This document shows positions 1-64,000 of a stretch of 64,000 nucleotides of DNA, piece by piece; within the stretch, counting starts at the first letter, position 1; each line of letters opens with the position of its first letter. The notes under the pieces were generated by a model. That model was not told the DNA's origin and did no database searches. It saw nothing but the letters and a program-made list of their open reading frames with translations. Made by a program: the position numbers and the translations under genes. Location of the stretch: contig CM022671.1 in the NCBI GenBank assembly GCA_012295275.1, positions 8,184,227 through 8,248,226 on the forward strand. The letters are read 5' to 3'. This stretch comes from Chrysomallon squamiferum. Its lineage: Eukaryota; Mollusca; Gastropoda; Neomphalida; Peltospiridae.

Positions 1-408
1 TTTTTTTGATGAGTAGGAGATATGAAAAAGAAAAATGATAACGTCACATCTGCCAAAAAGCCTAAATATTTTTTATCCTTTTGAAAAAAAAAGTCCATGA
101 TTGATAGATGCAAACCAAGCATCAACAAAGAGTTCAAATAGAAGTTATTGTTGTTTTGTAAACACCAAGCATGAAGAACATTGCACCAGTCAAATTGCAG
201 AGTTCAAGCTACATGTGCAGGTATCAAATTTCAAGACGCTTACACCATAAATACAGAAAAGAATTACTGTTCCAGATGTTTCTTTCTTTCCTGGCATCTA
301 TATATGAAATATTACTATGCTGGTTTAAACCTTCAGATCCAAAGAAAATGAAACCAGCAATCTTCATAATTTTGCAAATAAACATTTCCACATTTGTTAT
401 GTATGTTA

Positions 409-482
<74 letters not shown>

Positions 483-3118
483 CAGACAAAATTATGGTAT
501 TGTTTGTAACTGTAGACAGTAAACTTTTTTCATTTATTAAGTATTAATGTAATTTATATGTTTGGGAGAAAGAACTTCCTGATTTAGAATACAAAACTAT
601 CTTTTGCCAGATTAAGTTCATGAGTTAGGGAAGTGAAATTCAACACCACTACCATACATAACTTTAATAATCAATTATGTTCTTTGTCATGAAACATTGT
701 TAATTTTACAAACGATTAGAAATTTCTAAATTTTTCATTTTTGTAATCTGAATATTCTAAGATAAGGAGATTATATACAAAAATTCAATACTGGGGATTA
801 TACAATATAATCCTTTATTAATTTATTTCATGTTTTGGCACACTCCGTGACTAATTAGATTTTAAAATACATCTTGTATCAGTACAACAGTTGCTTTTAA
901 AATGAACATAAATATATTCATATTGTTCTGAAGCAAGCCTCTGAATTTTTAACTACTGGCTTGCAATTAAATTGCAGTAGAACATGCAAAAAACAGGTAT
1001 ACATTACAAATAATGACTGGGTCGAACAACCCAGATTGTAAATATACAATTATTTGCTGGTCATGTTGAATGGTTTAAAAAATCCACTTTCGTCTTCTGA
1101 CCTTAGCCAAATATCTAGTGCTAACCTCTCAACTTTTTTCATTTACACTGTATTTAATTTCTCTTTTAATATATATTTAAAAAAAGCATTTATAAAAAGA
1201 GAAAAAAAAGAAGCAAAATATGTTAAATTTGTATACATTAAAAACAGTTTGGTCTGGTTTTGGAAGGATGTTATATTCATTGAAGTCACTGAAGCAAAAA
1301 GAGATGATTTAATACTGTGTATTTTATATTTTAAAACAAAAAACATTTTATTACAAATTTTTTTTCCATTTTAATTTTTTTTAAATAAACTATGAACAGT
1401 GTATTATATTGAAGTCTTGCAGATCTTATGACTTATCTAAACTTTGTATTAACATTATGTCAACATTAAAATAAATAATATTAAATAAACATTTTATTTA
1501 ATAATTAATGTTTGGATATTTAGAATTGCCGGTACACTGATTTTTTTTTTAAAGGTAACTTTAATTTTCTGATTCTTATTTAACATATTCACACACACAC
1601 ACACACACACACACAAACAAACACAAAAAAAAATATTAATGTTTTTTGAATACACAGATTTTTTTATCCCTAAACTCAGATATTCAAACTGTCAAATAAA
1701 TCTGATAATGACCAAACCAAAACTTTCTCTCAAGTTAGTGTTTTGAAAAATATCCAGTTTTCCTGCTGGACAGAAATATATCAGGTCACATTAGTGACTA
1801 ATATTAATGACAGCAATACAACATAATCAGAAGACCTTAAGGAAATTGACTATAGTCACACTGGCATACCAAAATGATAATGACTTAAGGCAGCAACACA
1901 AACAAGGTTAAGCATGTGCATCAGCTTAATCCAACTCTTGGCAGTCTGATTTACAATTTACCATCACTGTCAGACAATATTTACATTTTCATTTATCAGT
2001 CTTCTGAAAATATATAATTAGCAGAAAGTTCATATATTTACCTTCTCTCTCTCTCACACACACATATACAGATACACACAACAGACATATGATACATATT
2101 CACAACACAACACAAACACACAAGCACTAACTGAGGCATAAAGCTATTGTAAAAACTAAACAGATATTGGCCATAAATAAGCAACCTATAGATAACCTGA
2201 AAAAAACGTCCTTGTTACTAATGTCTTAAATAGAAATCTGTACAAGTGTTGACGTACATGAGTGCTTAATATCAGTTCGCTTTTGTTGAATGGTCAGAGA
2301 GCTATAGACTTTGGGTTGGTCAAAAATATGTGTCATGCATAATCAAAAATATAAACAGGTCACCAAACAGGAAGATTATTCCTGCATTCATAGATGCAAG
2401 CTACTAGTATTTCAAGAGATTGTATTTGTTTGAGAAGCAAGAATTTCCTAGTAACTGGATATGCTGTGATGTTAACCTTGCAAAGCTGCATCACACATAA
2501 TTTTTAACTGCCGTTTATATCAAAATTATGTAATTTTATAAGTCTATTAATTTTGTTGTCTATTAATAAGTCTATTAATATTGTTATTTTTTGTGTTCAA
2601 TTATTTCTTAAAACATTTTAATTTTTTAAAATTTATTTTGGCAATATCAAGTTTTATTTTACTTGTTTTTATTATTATTATTATTAATATTTATAAATTT
2701 AATTCAATGAAAGTCAATTTCAGTTAACTTTTACACTGTATTAAATCAAACATATTTAAATATAATATATTCTCATCTCCTCATTTACAAATAGTAATAG
2801 TAATACTATACTATACTGACTTATTTTTTAATTGTTCCTTTCCAAATTCCAGCCAGAATCCATACATTTCTAATTTCTATTATTTTTAGTAAGTATTATG
2901 TACGTATTATGTATTTTATATACACTGAAAAAGAAATTAAACAAATTAAACAAAACAACTGGGTGTTGATTCATTAATATCGGCATTTCTTCAGTCTCCA
3001 TCAGATGACTGACATTGATGCGTCATCTGTAAGTCGGCCTGTTATGTCATAAACGTCAGACAAAAGAGTCCACGCTTATAAAGACTGAGTCTTAAGCGGT
3101 AAAATTGGATCAACTCAC
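1..3118. other. No supported gene; left-flank non-coding DNA
   Basis: I find no exon with coding character plus usable splice sites on either strand here. The stretch is AT-rich, with a GT-then-GA microsatellite (412-482), a short CA run (1591-1614) and CA-rich sequence near 2050-2130. If the minus-strand exon at 3119-3185 is real, this is most likely the first intron of that gene. Open frames seen here are short and without protein-like composition. Confidence 0.5.
412..482. repeat. (GT)n(GA)n compound microsatellite
   Basis: An uninterrupted GT run of about 50 bp passes directly into a GA run of about 18 bp. The open frame across it encodes only alternating Cys-Val and is not a gene. Confidence 0.95.
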
Positions 3119-3185
3119 CTCTCATCTGTGACTCAAATAAACTGACGATCTCTTTCTCCTTCTTCGATCGTTTCTCTGTGGCCAT
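3119..3185 (-). CDS. Probable first coding exon of an unrecognised gene (partial, exits left)
   Basis: On the minus strand an ATG in good context (A at -3, G at +4) opens a 22-codon frame rich in Lys, Glu, Arg and Ser, beginning MATEKRSKKEKE and continuing IVSLFESQMR, closed by a consensus donor GTGAGT at 3118-3113 in phase 1. The segment is clearly richer in GC and CpG than its surroundings. It is divergent from FAM72, about 1.1 kb away. No second exon could be identified down to base 1, so the gene would have a first intron over 3 kb. I do not recognise the protein family; the charged start and short amphipathic stretch give no function. It could also be a chance frame in a GC-richer promoter. 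Confidence 0.45.
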
Positions 3186-4294
3186 TGTAATCCTGGTCGA
3201 CCACGGTCATAGATATTATGCTTCACAAAGGAAGGAAAAGCGCCAAGATAAGTGTCCAAAACTGGGATATTGTTCCGTTAGTGTCCTCTGCTAACGCAAA
3301 GCTTTCTGGGACATATTGACTAAATCTCGTGCAAGGTGCACGAGTAAACGCGAGACCAAAACAAAAAAATCCACATTACTATATTCTATATTGCATATCA
3401 AACTTTCCTTTTGCAAAGCTGACCGATATTATTGGTAATTTTATTATTTAGCATTGTAAATGATTCTGACATTAGTGGTTCTAAAGCAAATGCCTTAAAA
3501 AGTAGAAATTGAAAGAAAAGTACCAGTCGCAGACTGAAAAATAAATCAGATTAACATGTATTCATTTTGGAATTTAGAAAATATGTTAAATATTATTTCA
3601 TGTGGTAGCCTTTAAGTTTAACATTTTATTCTTGTTGTAACTAAATAACATCGAGTATACAAATAATTATAATTTATGTAATTGTTATTGTTGATGTTGT
3701 TGTCATTTTTATTATTATACCTTTTCACTTAGATTCTGAAATATATCAAATTGAAAACTGTCAATGATATCAGACCTTTTGTCTTAAAAACAAACTAGTA
3801 AGCTAACTTGAATTCCGTTATGTCAAACTCTACGCTGTTATTTCTCTACATCTTTTAACAAACTTCCGTTCAGTGCGAAAATAATTAAAATTATAAAATT
3901 ATTAAAGACATAGTTTGCAATTTTCTGTTATTTTCCTTAAGAAAACAGTAATTATGAAAATAATTTAAATCGTATTTCATTTTGTATGGAGATTAAAATG
4001 AACTCATTAGAATCGTTCAAATTTAATCAAGTACTGAAATGAAACTAATGTAATACAAATAGTCTTGGGGGTATTTCCTCCATCTCCTTGGAGATAAGTA
4101 TCTACATTCTAGACCAATCAGATTGTAGATATTCTTGATCTCTCAGCATTTTAACCAATCATTATTATATCGTAATGATAAAAATAAATTGTATCCAAAG
4201 AAGGGAAATACCACGGCGTCTTGACGTGCATGAGGATTTACAGTTACCATTAAAGTTTTAATTATTATTCTTATTTTCTATTAAAATTGTGAAA
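3186..4294. promoter_or_regulatory. Divergent intergenic region upstream of FAM72 and the minus-strand exon
   Basis: This interval separates two putative start codons pointing away from each other, so it should hold both promoters. Bases about 3190-3360 are GC- and CpG-richer than the surroundings and include an 8-bp perfect inverted repeat with a 3-bp spacer at 3326-3344. The rest, especially 3360-4060, is AT-rich without recognisable motifs. No TATA box is convincing because AT-rich words are common everywhere in this window. Confidence 0.4.
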
Positions 4295-8339
<4,045 letters not shown>

Positions 8340-9106
8340 AATTCACATATTTATTATCATTTCACTGGTGCATATTTATTTTAACTATTAGAAAATTCAT
8401 GAAAACACAAGGAAGGTATTACAAATCCCATTTCAACAGTTAATGATATATACAGATCATTTTAACCAATCCATTGATGTTGTACCAGTTTATTTATTGG
8501 CTTTAGTATCAAAGGGCAATAACTAAGATTGATTTGGATACTGCTGCAGCTAAAAGGCATTATTTAGTGAAATTAATTGGTTCATATTATTATTACATTA
8601 AATTTTCTCCCTGTTTAATGTATTGTTGAAATGATATTTGTTATTTAACCAACACTCAGATAATTCCTTTCTAATTCATTTTGTTTCAAAATAGGCTTGC
8701 AAGAAAGAAATGTTAACTCTGCATACTTTTATCTTTATTGTTATACACATTTCCATCATGTTACTGTCATCCATCTAACTTACATGTATATTATATTTTA
8801 TAGAAATGTGTACATTGGCAATATGAATTTTCATTTTAACTTCTAATTTTGTGTATTTTTTACTTTTATATCTGTTATTGGATTATCCATGTTAATGAAG
8901 TTAAAGGAATGTAATATTCTTATTTTTACTTATATTTTTAAATTGAAAAATATAATCCTGCTTGTCATATTATTATCCTATTTTTGCTATGAATGGAATT
9001 ATATTAAAAGAGCTTTTCTGTGATTTTTAACTTATGAAGAATAAAGGTGTTTTGTCATTACCATATTTATATGACATCATAAGAAATCCAAATATATTTT
9101 ATGTTA

Positions 9107-9112
9107 AATAAA
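9107..9112 (+). terminator. Candidate polyadenylation signal for FAM72
   Basis: AATAAA followed within about 30 bp by a GT/T-rich stretch, about 770 bp after the FAM72 stop codon. A second AATAAA at 9040-9045 is followed at once by GGTGTTTTGT and is an equally good choice. In DNA this AT-rich the hexamer alone is weak evidence. Confidence 0.35.
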
Positions 9113-9650
9113 TGTTTGCTATTTAATCATTGACTTTTGTTGAATTTTTATTCTCAAATGGAACCTGTTTTGTGTGTTATGGTTCTTACATTGCAGGGAA
9201 ACCCTTGAAAAGTTTAGAATTAAAAGAGAAAAAAATATAATTTTCATATTCCTGGTAAAAATTCTACTAGTTTCTGAATTTTATTGATTAATTTCAAACC
9301 TAAAGCAATTTCATAATAAATTCTTCTTAGTGCACCTACTGTACCTTTTTCTGTTCCTAAACCTTGCTGTATAACTAGTTTACCAAATACTCTTATGTGC
9401 TTTCCTCTCTGTGAAAATGTGTATACAAGAGATTTCTTACATATATTCAATACAAATATTATTTGCCTTTGGAATGGTGGCAAGTTTCAGTACAAATAGT
9501 CAACAAGTTTTATCTCTCATTTTATCAGTATACTCGGATATCAGTGAGACATGTCACATAAGATTCAGACATGTGGGATATGTATTGAATTTGACATAGA
9601 CAGACTGGATTGCAAGAAGACATGTTAAATTGTATGTGGTAGTTGTAAAA

Positions 9651-9966
9651 CAGGTTGAAGATCACTTATCCAGAATTCCAAAATCCAAAGCTTTTTCTGA
9701 GCAGCAGAAATAAGAATAATATCTTACAGTTTTCTCTGTTTTTTTTGCCTATACAAACCATATTTAATGCACAAAATTATCAAAAATATTATTTTAAAAA
9801 TCCTGCAGACTATCTGTGTAAGCTGTATATGAAAAATAAATGGAATTCATATTTAGACATAGATTCTATTCTCATGTTATCTCCTTGTGTTCCAAAATCT
9901 GAAATATTCTGAAATCTAAAACACTTCCGGTCCCAAGCATTTTGGATAAAGCATTCTCTCAACCTG
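9651..9966. mobile_element. Tigger/pogo-like miniature DNA transposon
   Basis: A 316-bp unit with inverted ends: it begins CAGGTTGAAGATC followed by ACTTATCC, and ends GGATAAAGC followed by ATTCTCTCAACCTG. Inboard of the ends are further inverted blocks of the TCCAAAATCC / GGTCCCAAGCATTTTGGAT type. It is flanked on the right by TA (9967-9968), the target duplicated by Tc1/mariner-superfamily elements; the left flank reads AA, so that copy of the TA would have mutated. No transposase frame is present. From memory, both ends and the AT-rich interior resemble the short Tigger-derived repeats of mammalian genomes; I could not check the subfamily. Confidence 0.7.
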
Positions 9967-11169
9967 TATATAAAACAAGCTATTTTTTAAAACAAATCAT
10001 AAATGTAAATTCAGTGAAAATAAAGTCTGTTTTGATGTCAATAAATTTCACCTCTCTGATGATATGAAAGGTAATTTTAGTTTTTTCACTTTAGATTTTT
10101 ATTTCCTGTGTGCTGGTATTTCATTCAGTTAGCAAATACTTATTGATTCACCTTGAAGAAAATCTAGATTTATTCAGTGGTGATGCAGTTTTATTGATAT
10201 TTCTTCTGACCAGCTAAAAAGGATTTTCGTTTTTACTTAGCAGAAGCTAAAATAAATCTTCAAATAACAACAATTTAATATGCAGATTATAATTTATTGA
10301 CTTCATTTATCACACAGCAATCTTTTCTAACTATACATAAGCAAATACTGAATTATAAAACAATTAACAAGTCATTACAGTATAAAAAGATATAAACTAT
10401 CACAGACATCACTTTCTTATATCACAGACAAACAAATGATAATAAATATAAAAAAAAAAAATGAATCAGATGCCTTAGTATTATTACTGACATGAATGAA
10501 TTTTATAAAAAAACAAATTAAATTTTATTTTAAAAAAATAAAACTTTTATATAATTATTCTGGATCTTTGTTTTGTTAAAGTCAGATTTTAGGTTTCTAT
10601 AATTTTAAGGCAACTCTGTTCAGCAGTATTTCATGTCAATATATCATAAATCAGTAATTAAATTGTCAAACATGTTCATTTTAATATTTTCTTTGACATT
10701 ATACACAGATAAAGTCAGAACAGAATATTATATTTTAAAGTAATATTTACACGTACACACTGATACTGTAAAACAATATAGGATGGACAGATATTTGACT
10801 AATATCACATACATTATATTTCTGTCACAAATAGTACATAGAAAAATTAATATCAAAATATAGAATACAAAACAAATAATAGAATTTAATGATGACTCCA
10901 GTTTTGTTTTTATTTTTTGTTTGAATTATTTTGTTAACGTCAAATATATGTACTTTTACCTTTCTTAAGCATTAATTTTAATACTTTGATAGCTATTCTA
11001 CACTTTAAATTTTTTATTAACAAACAAAATTCATGAAACATATACACATTCAAAAAAAGATCACTAACATCAGAATCTTTTTTATATTTCATTTTTTTCC
11101 AAAATGTTTGTAAAATATCAACAGGATACTTTAACTTTGAATTAGAATTTTTTTTTCTTTTTTTTTCTC

Positions 11170-60488
<49,319 letters not shown>

Positions 60489-60789
60489 GACTGTGGGTTT
60501 TTTAATTTTATTATTTGCATGAAAAGAACACAGAAGAAAAATCTACCAAAATATTAAACACTTAAACATTTAGCAACGGTAGCCATTTTTCAACAACTGG
60601 CGTTGCTACTGACATCAAAGTAATTCGATTCTCTCCCTTGGAACACCTGGCTTTAGACTGGTTTTATTATCACTTTATTAAGTACGTTAATTGCGTATGA
60701 TATTTAGGAAACAGGTTCATAAACATTTTGGTTGCCGACGGGTCATATAATTGACATTTCATAATTTTTCACCACACTGAAACTTAATT
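60489..60789. promoter_or_regulatory. Putative bidirectional ciliary promoter, CFAP54 / DNAAF11
   Basis: Only 301 bp separate the CFAP54 start codon (minus) from the proposed DNAAF11 start codon (plus). The interval contains an inverted pair TAGCAAC (60571-60577) / GTTGCTA (60602-60608), with GCCATTTTT between, and GTTGCC at 60731-60736. GTTGCC and GTTGCT are half-sites of the RFX X-box, the usual element of ciliary genes, but I see no complete 14-bp X-box. Transcription start sites cannot be placed. Confidence 0.55.
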
Positions 60790-63700
60790 ATGACAAAAAG
60801 TACGTCTGTATATATGCCACATATATGTCTTAATCCCAATATTTGATTTTAGATATATAATAAATGTAGATCTCTTGTCTGAAGTTAGTTTGACCCGCAT
60901 AAATATGATTATCATGAAGTTGATCCACTCAGACCAAAGAATTTTGATCTTTATATTCTCGTAGGCTTGTCATATGTCCACGTTACTTTCTGTCATTTAT
61001 AATGAAGAAATAATTTTAAAAGATATTAAAATATTATTTTAAGTAAAATTAATTTTATTTGTATATTTTATAAGATTAGATGTCTGTAGTAATAACGTTA
61101 ATTAGTTAAAAGTTAAGTAAACGGCTACATAAGCAGCAGTAACAACAACAACAAGACCAAAGTTGTTTTCATCTTACTAAATAAAATATAAACTGAATGT
61201 TAAAAACAGAGGTTGAGGAACGATAAACTGCTTTCTTGTAAACCACATTTAAATTATTGTTATAAACTATAGAGTATTTCATGGTGTAAAATTTGTATTC
61301 TCCAGTCACTGAAGATTTGATACGTAAAAGAGCAGAGCACAATGATCTGGAAATCTCAAGTCTTGAGGAAGTCTCTTTGCATCAACAAGATATAGAAAGG
61401 TTTCTTGTTTATTTTTAATTTTATTATTATCATTATTATTTTTTATGACATTACTTTTAAATATTTTTGAACATTACAGAGTTATTCTAGAATATACATG
61501 CAACTTTTTTCTTTGATGTTTTCATTTTCAGATAGTTTGTTCTGTTTATTAAAATGTTGCAATTGTTTTTTTTAAATTGTTTTTTAAATGCTGCAGAAGG
61601 ATTGGTATAATTTAACTTCATGTAAATATCCACTTATATTCATTGATTGTCAGTAAGTTATCATATTTTTGCTCTTGTATTAAAATAATCTGCTTTGTCC
61701 TTGCAGAATTGAATACATAGACAAATGGTGCAGACAACTTAAAATATTATATCTTCAAAGTAACCTGATTCCAAAAATAGGTAAGAAAATAATCAGATTT
61801 AATTACCTGTCAAAAGACTGTCTTTTTCTGTTTGAGAAATCTGTTTTTCTATTTACCATCTGACCATATATTTAGCATTATTGTTTTAAAATTAATTTTT
61901 ATTTATTTTACAGAGAATGTTGGTCGGCTAAAGAAACTTGAATATCTAAATTTAGCTTTAAACAATGTGGAAAGGATAGAAAATTTAGAAGGTATGTAAT
62001 CTGCTACATGTTTTAATACATTATGTTGATTCAAAACAAATATCAACAATCTTTATTTGTTTAATAATGCATTAATTTAAAATAAAATATATAAATATAC
62101 TATTTACAATATTTGTAAACATATTTTAATTCTTTATTGTATTTTCAGGATGTGAATCATTAAAGAAACTTGATTTGACTGTTAATTTTGTTGGAGAGTT
62201 GACAAGTTTAGAAACACTGAAAGATAACTACAACTTTAGAGAATTGTAAGAGCTTTTTCTTTTTATATTGGCTAATAACTTAAAAAATTTATTTTTTACC
62301 TCATATAAATCATATCATAAACCCAATACCTAGATTAGTTATTGCATATTTTCGTAATTATTCACTATAATGTTATTGAACACATATAATACATAATTAA
62401 TTTGATGAATTTAATTTAGCTTTCTAATTAGAAATTCAGCCAAGTAAATAATATTTACATAATCTATTTAATTTTTTATATTATTTATTTCTTTATATTT
62501 TTGTTATAAAGGTTTTATTGCAGAATTTTATTACCTAGTGATATAATTTTTGTATAGATTTCTTACTGGCAATCCATGTACAGAATTTGAGGGATATAAA
62601 GAATATGTGATAGCCACACTTCCCCAGTTGCAGGTGAAGTAGAATAGTCTAGTTACAGTTTGACATCATCCTTATGTATTTATATTAATATTAATTTTCA
62701 TTTCAATGTTAACATGGTTTTCTTAATTTAAATATATATATATATTATTTATTTCAGGTGCTTTTGCTTTAATAAATCATTCTAAAAAATGAATTAAATT
62801 TAACAGCAACCAATTATTATTATTATTATTTTTTTTAAAGATTTATTTAACATTTTCTTTTTTTACTTATATTTTAAAAATACATTTTTCCTTTTATTTT
62901 AGTATCTTGATGGAAGAGAAATAGAAAAATCAGAAAGAATAAAAGCAATACAGGTATTTGATTATTGGCAATCCTATTAGCAGTCTTTAAGTTGAAAATT
63001 CAAAACAAGTTTTCACTGTCTGTTGTTTCACTAGTGTAATTTACATTATTCAAATGCACAAATCTTTCTTGTTAAATGACTGAGGATTCATTAAATAATT
63101 TTTATTTAAGATGTTTTAAAACTGTTAACATGTTTATTTTGTTTTAGAACTATGAAACAACAAGAGCAAGAATACTAGAACAAGAGGAAGAGTACAGAAG
63201 AAAAAGGGTTTGTTTTAAGATTTAAATTGTTATAGTTCATCAACTTCCACAGCCAAATTACTGTTACATTATATAATATATCTATGATACATTATGATAA
63301 TAATTTAAATGCTTTACTTCCTCATAATAACATTTATCAGTATTCTAAATAGATTTTGTATACTTTTCTTTTTTCATAGATTTTATTATATGAAATAATA
63401 TTATTATAGTAAAATTCAAGTAGACATATAACCTCTTAATTATAAAGATAAAAAAGCCAATATATATTTGTGATGTTTCAGTTCTGAAATAATTAATTAA
63501 AATTTTTAGGTAAGGTCTTAAGAAATTGACAGAAGCTAATAAAGAGTAATTTAATATTAACTATAATTCTTGATATATACTGTTATGTTTCACTCTGCAA
63601 AGATACATTGTTCACTGATATTTTTTTTCTTCTGAAATTCCCTTTTAGGCAAAAGAAAAAGAAGAAGCTTTACTAAAGAAAAAGAAAAAGGAAGAAAAGA

Positions 63701-64000
63701 CACCTGGATTTGATGGGCGATGGTACACAGATATTAATGAAGGGTATATTCTTTTGTGTGCATTTTCTTTAAATTTCTGGATGTGATTAGAAGTTTTGTC
63801 ATATAAATAAAAAAAAATGTTAATGATAGTAACAGTTAACTCTAAAACACTTAAATTTGAGAAAAAGATTTTACTTTTTTGAAGAAGTATTTTAAAAGAG
63901 AGAAAAAGGCATTAGAAAATCTATGATTCAATAAAGAATTTAGTTTTACAGAAAAAAGTCATTTATAAATAAAATCTGTAATTATTATACTTGTAATAGA
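60790..64000 (+). CDS. DNAAF11: DNAAF11 (LRRC6, tilB homolog), N-terminal part, runs off the right edge
   Basis: DNAAF11 is a cytoplasmic leucine-rich-repeat protein needed to pre-assemble axonemal dynein arms before transport into cilia. Coding exons seen: 60790-60799, 61306-61399, 61707-61780, 61914-61991, 62149-62245, 62558-62633, 62903-62953, 63148-63207, 63649-63743 (phases 1,2,1,1,2,0,0,0,2). The conserved opening [13 protein letters not shown], LRRs ([50 protein letters not shown]), the cap [16 protein letters not shown], a Lys/Glu-rich coiled stretch and [11 protein letters not shown] follow the family exactly. About 210 residues are present; the C-terminal CS-like domain would lie beyond 64000. 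The start is inferred: exon 2 has no ATG before an in-frame stop, while ATG ACA AAA A followed by donor GTACGT at 60790 supplies phase 1 and gives MTKITEDL, like human MGWITEDL. Confidence 0.93.

Larger units (their letters stand above)
8340..11169. other. Intergenic region between FAM72 and CFAP54 (tail-to-tail)
   Basis: FAM72 ends at 8339 on the plus strand and CFAP54 ends at 11170 on the minus strand, so both 3' UTRs lie here. It contains a FAM72 poly(A) signal candidate and a Tigger-like miniature transposon (9651-9966). A minus-strand frame at 9244-9483 (79 codons) has fairly protein-like composition but no recognised domain. Bases 9967-11169 are otherwise AT-rich with no gene seen. Confidence 0.6.

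Noticed and set aside
9244-9483. Minus-strand ORF of 79 codons between FAM72 and CFAP54
   Set aside because: No recognised domain and no independent evidence of an exon; kept only as a possible alternative CFAP54 C-terminus in the findings.

Overview
The window is animal nuclear DNA: intron-rich genes with GT-AG introns, very AT-rich non-coding sequence, and dense CA, AAT, AAAT and poly-A microsatellites. No bacterial, viral or organellar genes are seen. The genes are those of an animal with motile cilia. Compact introns with CA/TACA-type microsatellites and small DNA-transposon remnants would fit a mollusc or another lophotrochozoan, but the phylum cannot be fixed from the sequence, and that label is a guess.

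Layout. Bases 1-3118 hold no gene I can support. At 3119-3185 (minus) lies a probable first coding exon of an unrecognised gene running out of the window to the left. About 1.1 kb away, divergently, is a complete four-exon FAM72 gene (4295-8339, plus, 147 aa). An intergenic stretch (8340-11169) follows and contains a 316-bp Tigger/pogo-like miniature transposon. Bases 11170-60488 (minus) are one very large gene, CFAP54, which I resolved into 67 coding exons by following splice sites and reading phase; the product is about 3,400 aa. Head-to-head with it, only about 300 bp from start codon to start codon, is DNAAF11 (LRRC6/tilB; plus, from 60790), of which the first nine coding exons are present before the window ends.

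How the genes fit together. CFAP54 is a structural protein of the C1d projection of the axonemal central pair. DNAAF11 is a cytoplasmic factor for pre-assembly of axonemal dynein arms. Both are needed only in cells building motile cilia or flagella, so the short shared 5' region is likely a bidirectional ciliary promoter. FAM72 (a small zinc-binding, cell-cycle/DNA-repair related family) has no evident functional link to them.

The most unusual features are tandem repeats in CFAP54 introns whose units include the 3' splice site and first bases of the next exon (exons 12, 39 and 55), several very short exons (24, 25 and 27 nt, and a 10-nt first coding segment in DNAAF11), one unresolved reading-frame break in CFAP54 exon 36, and a Tigger-like element whose ends and interior resemble, from memory, a family best known from mammals.
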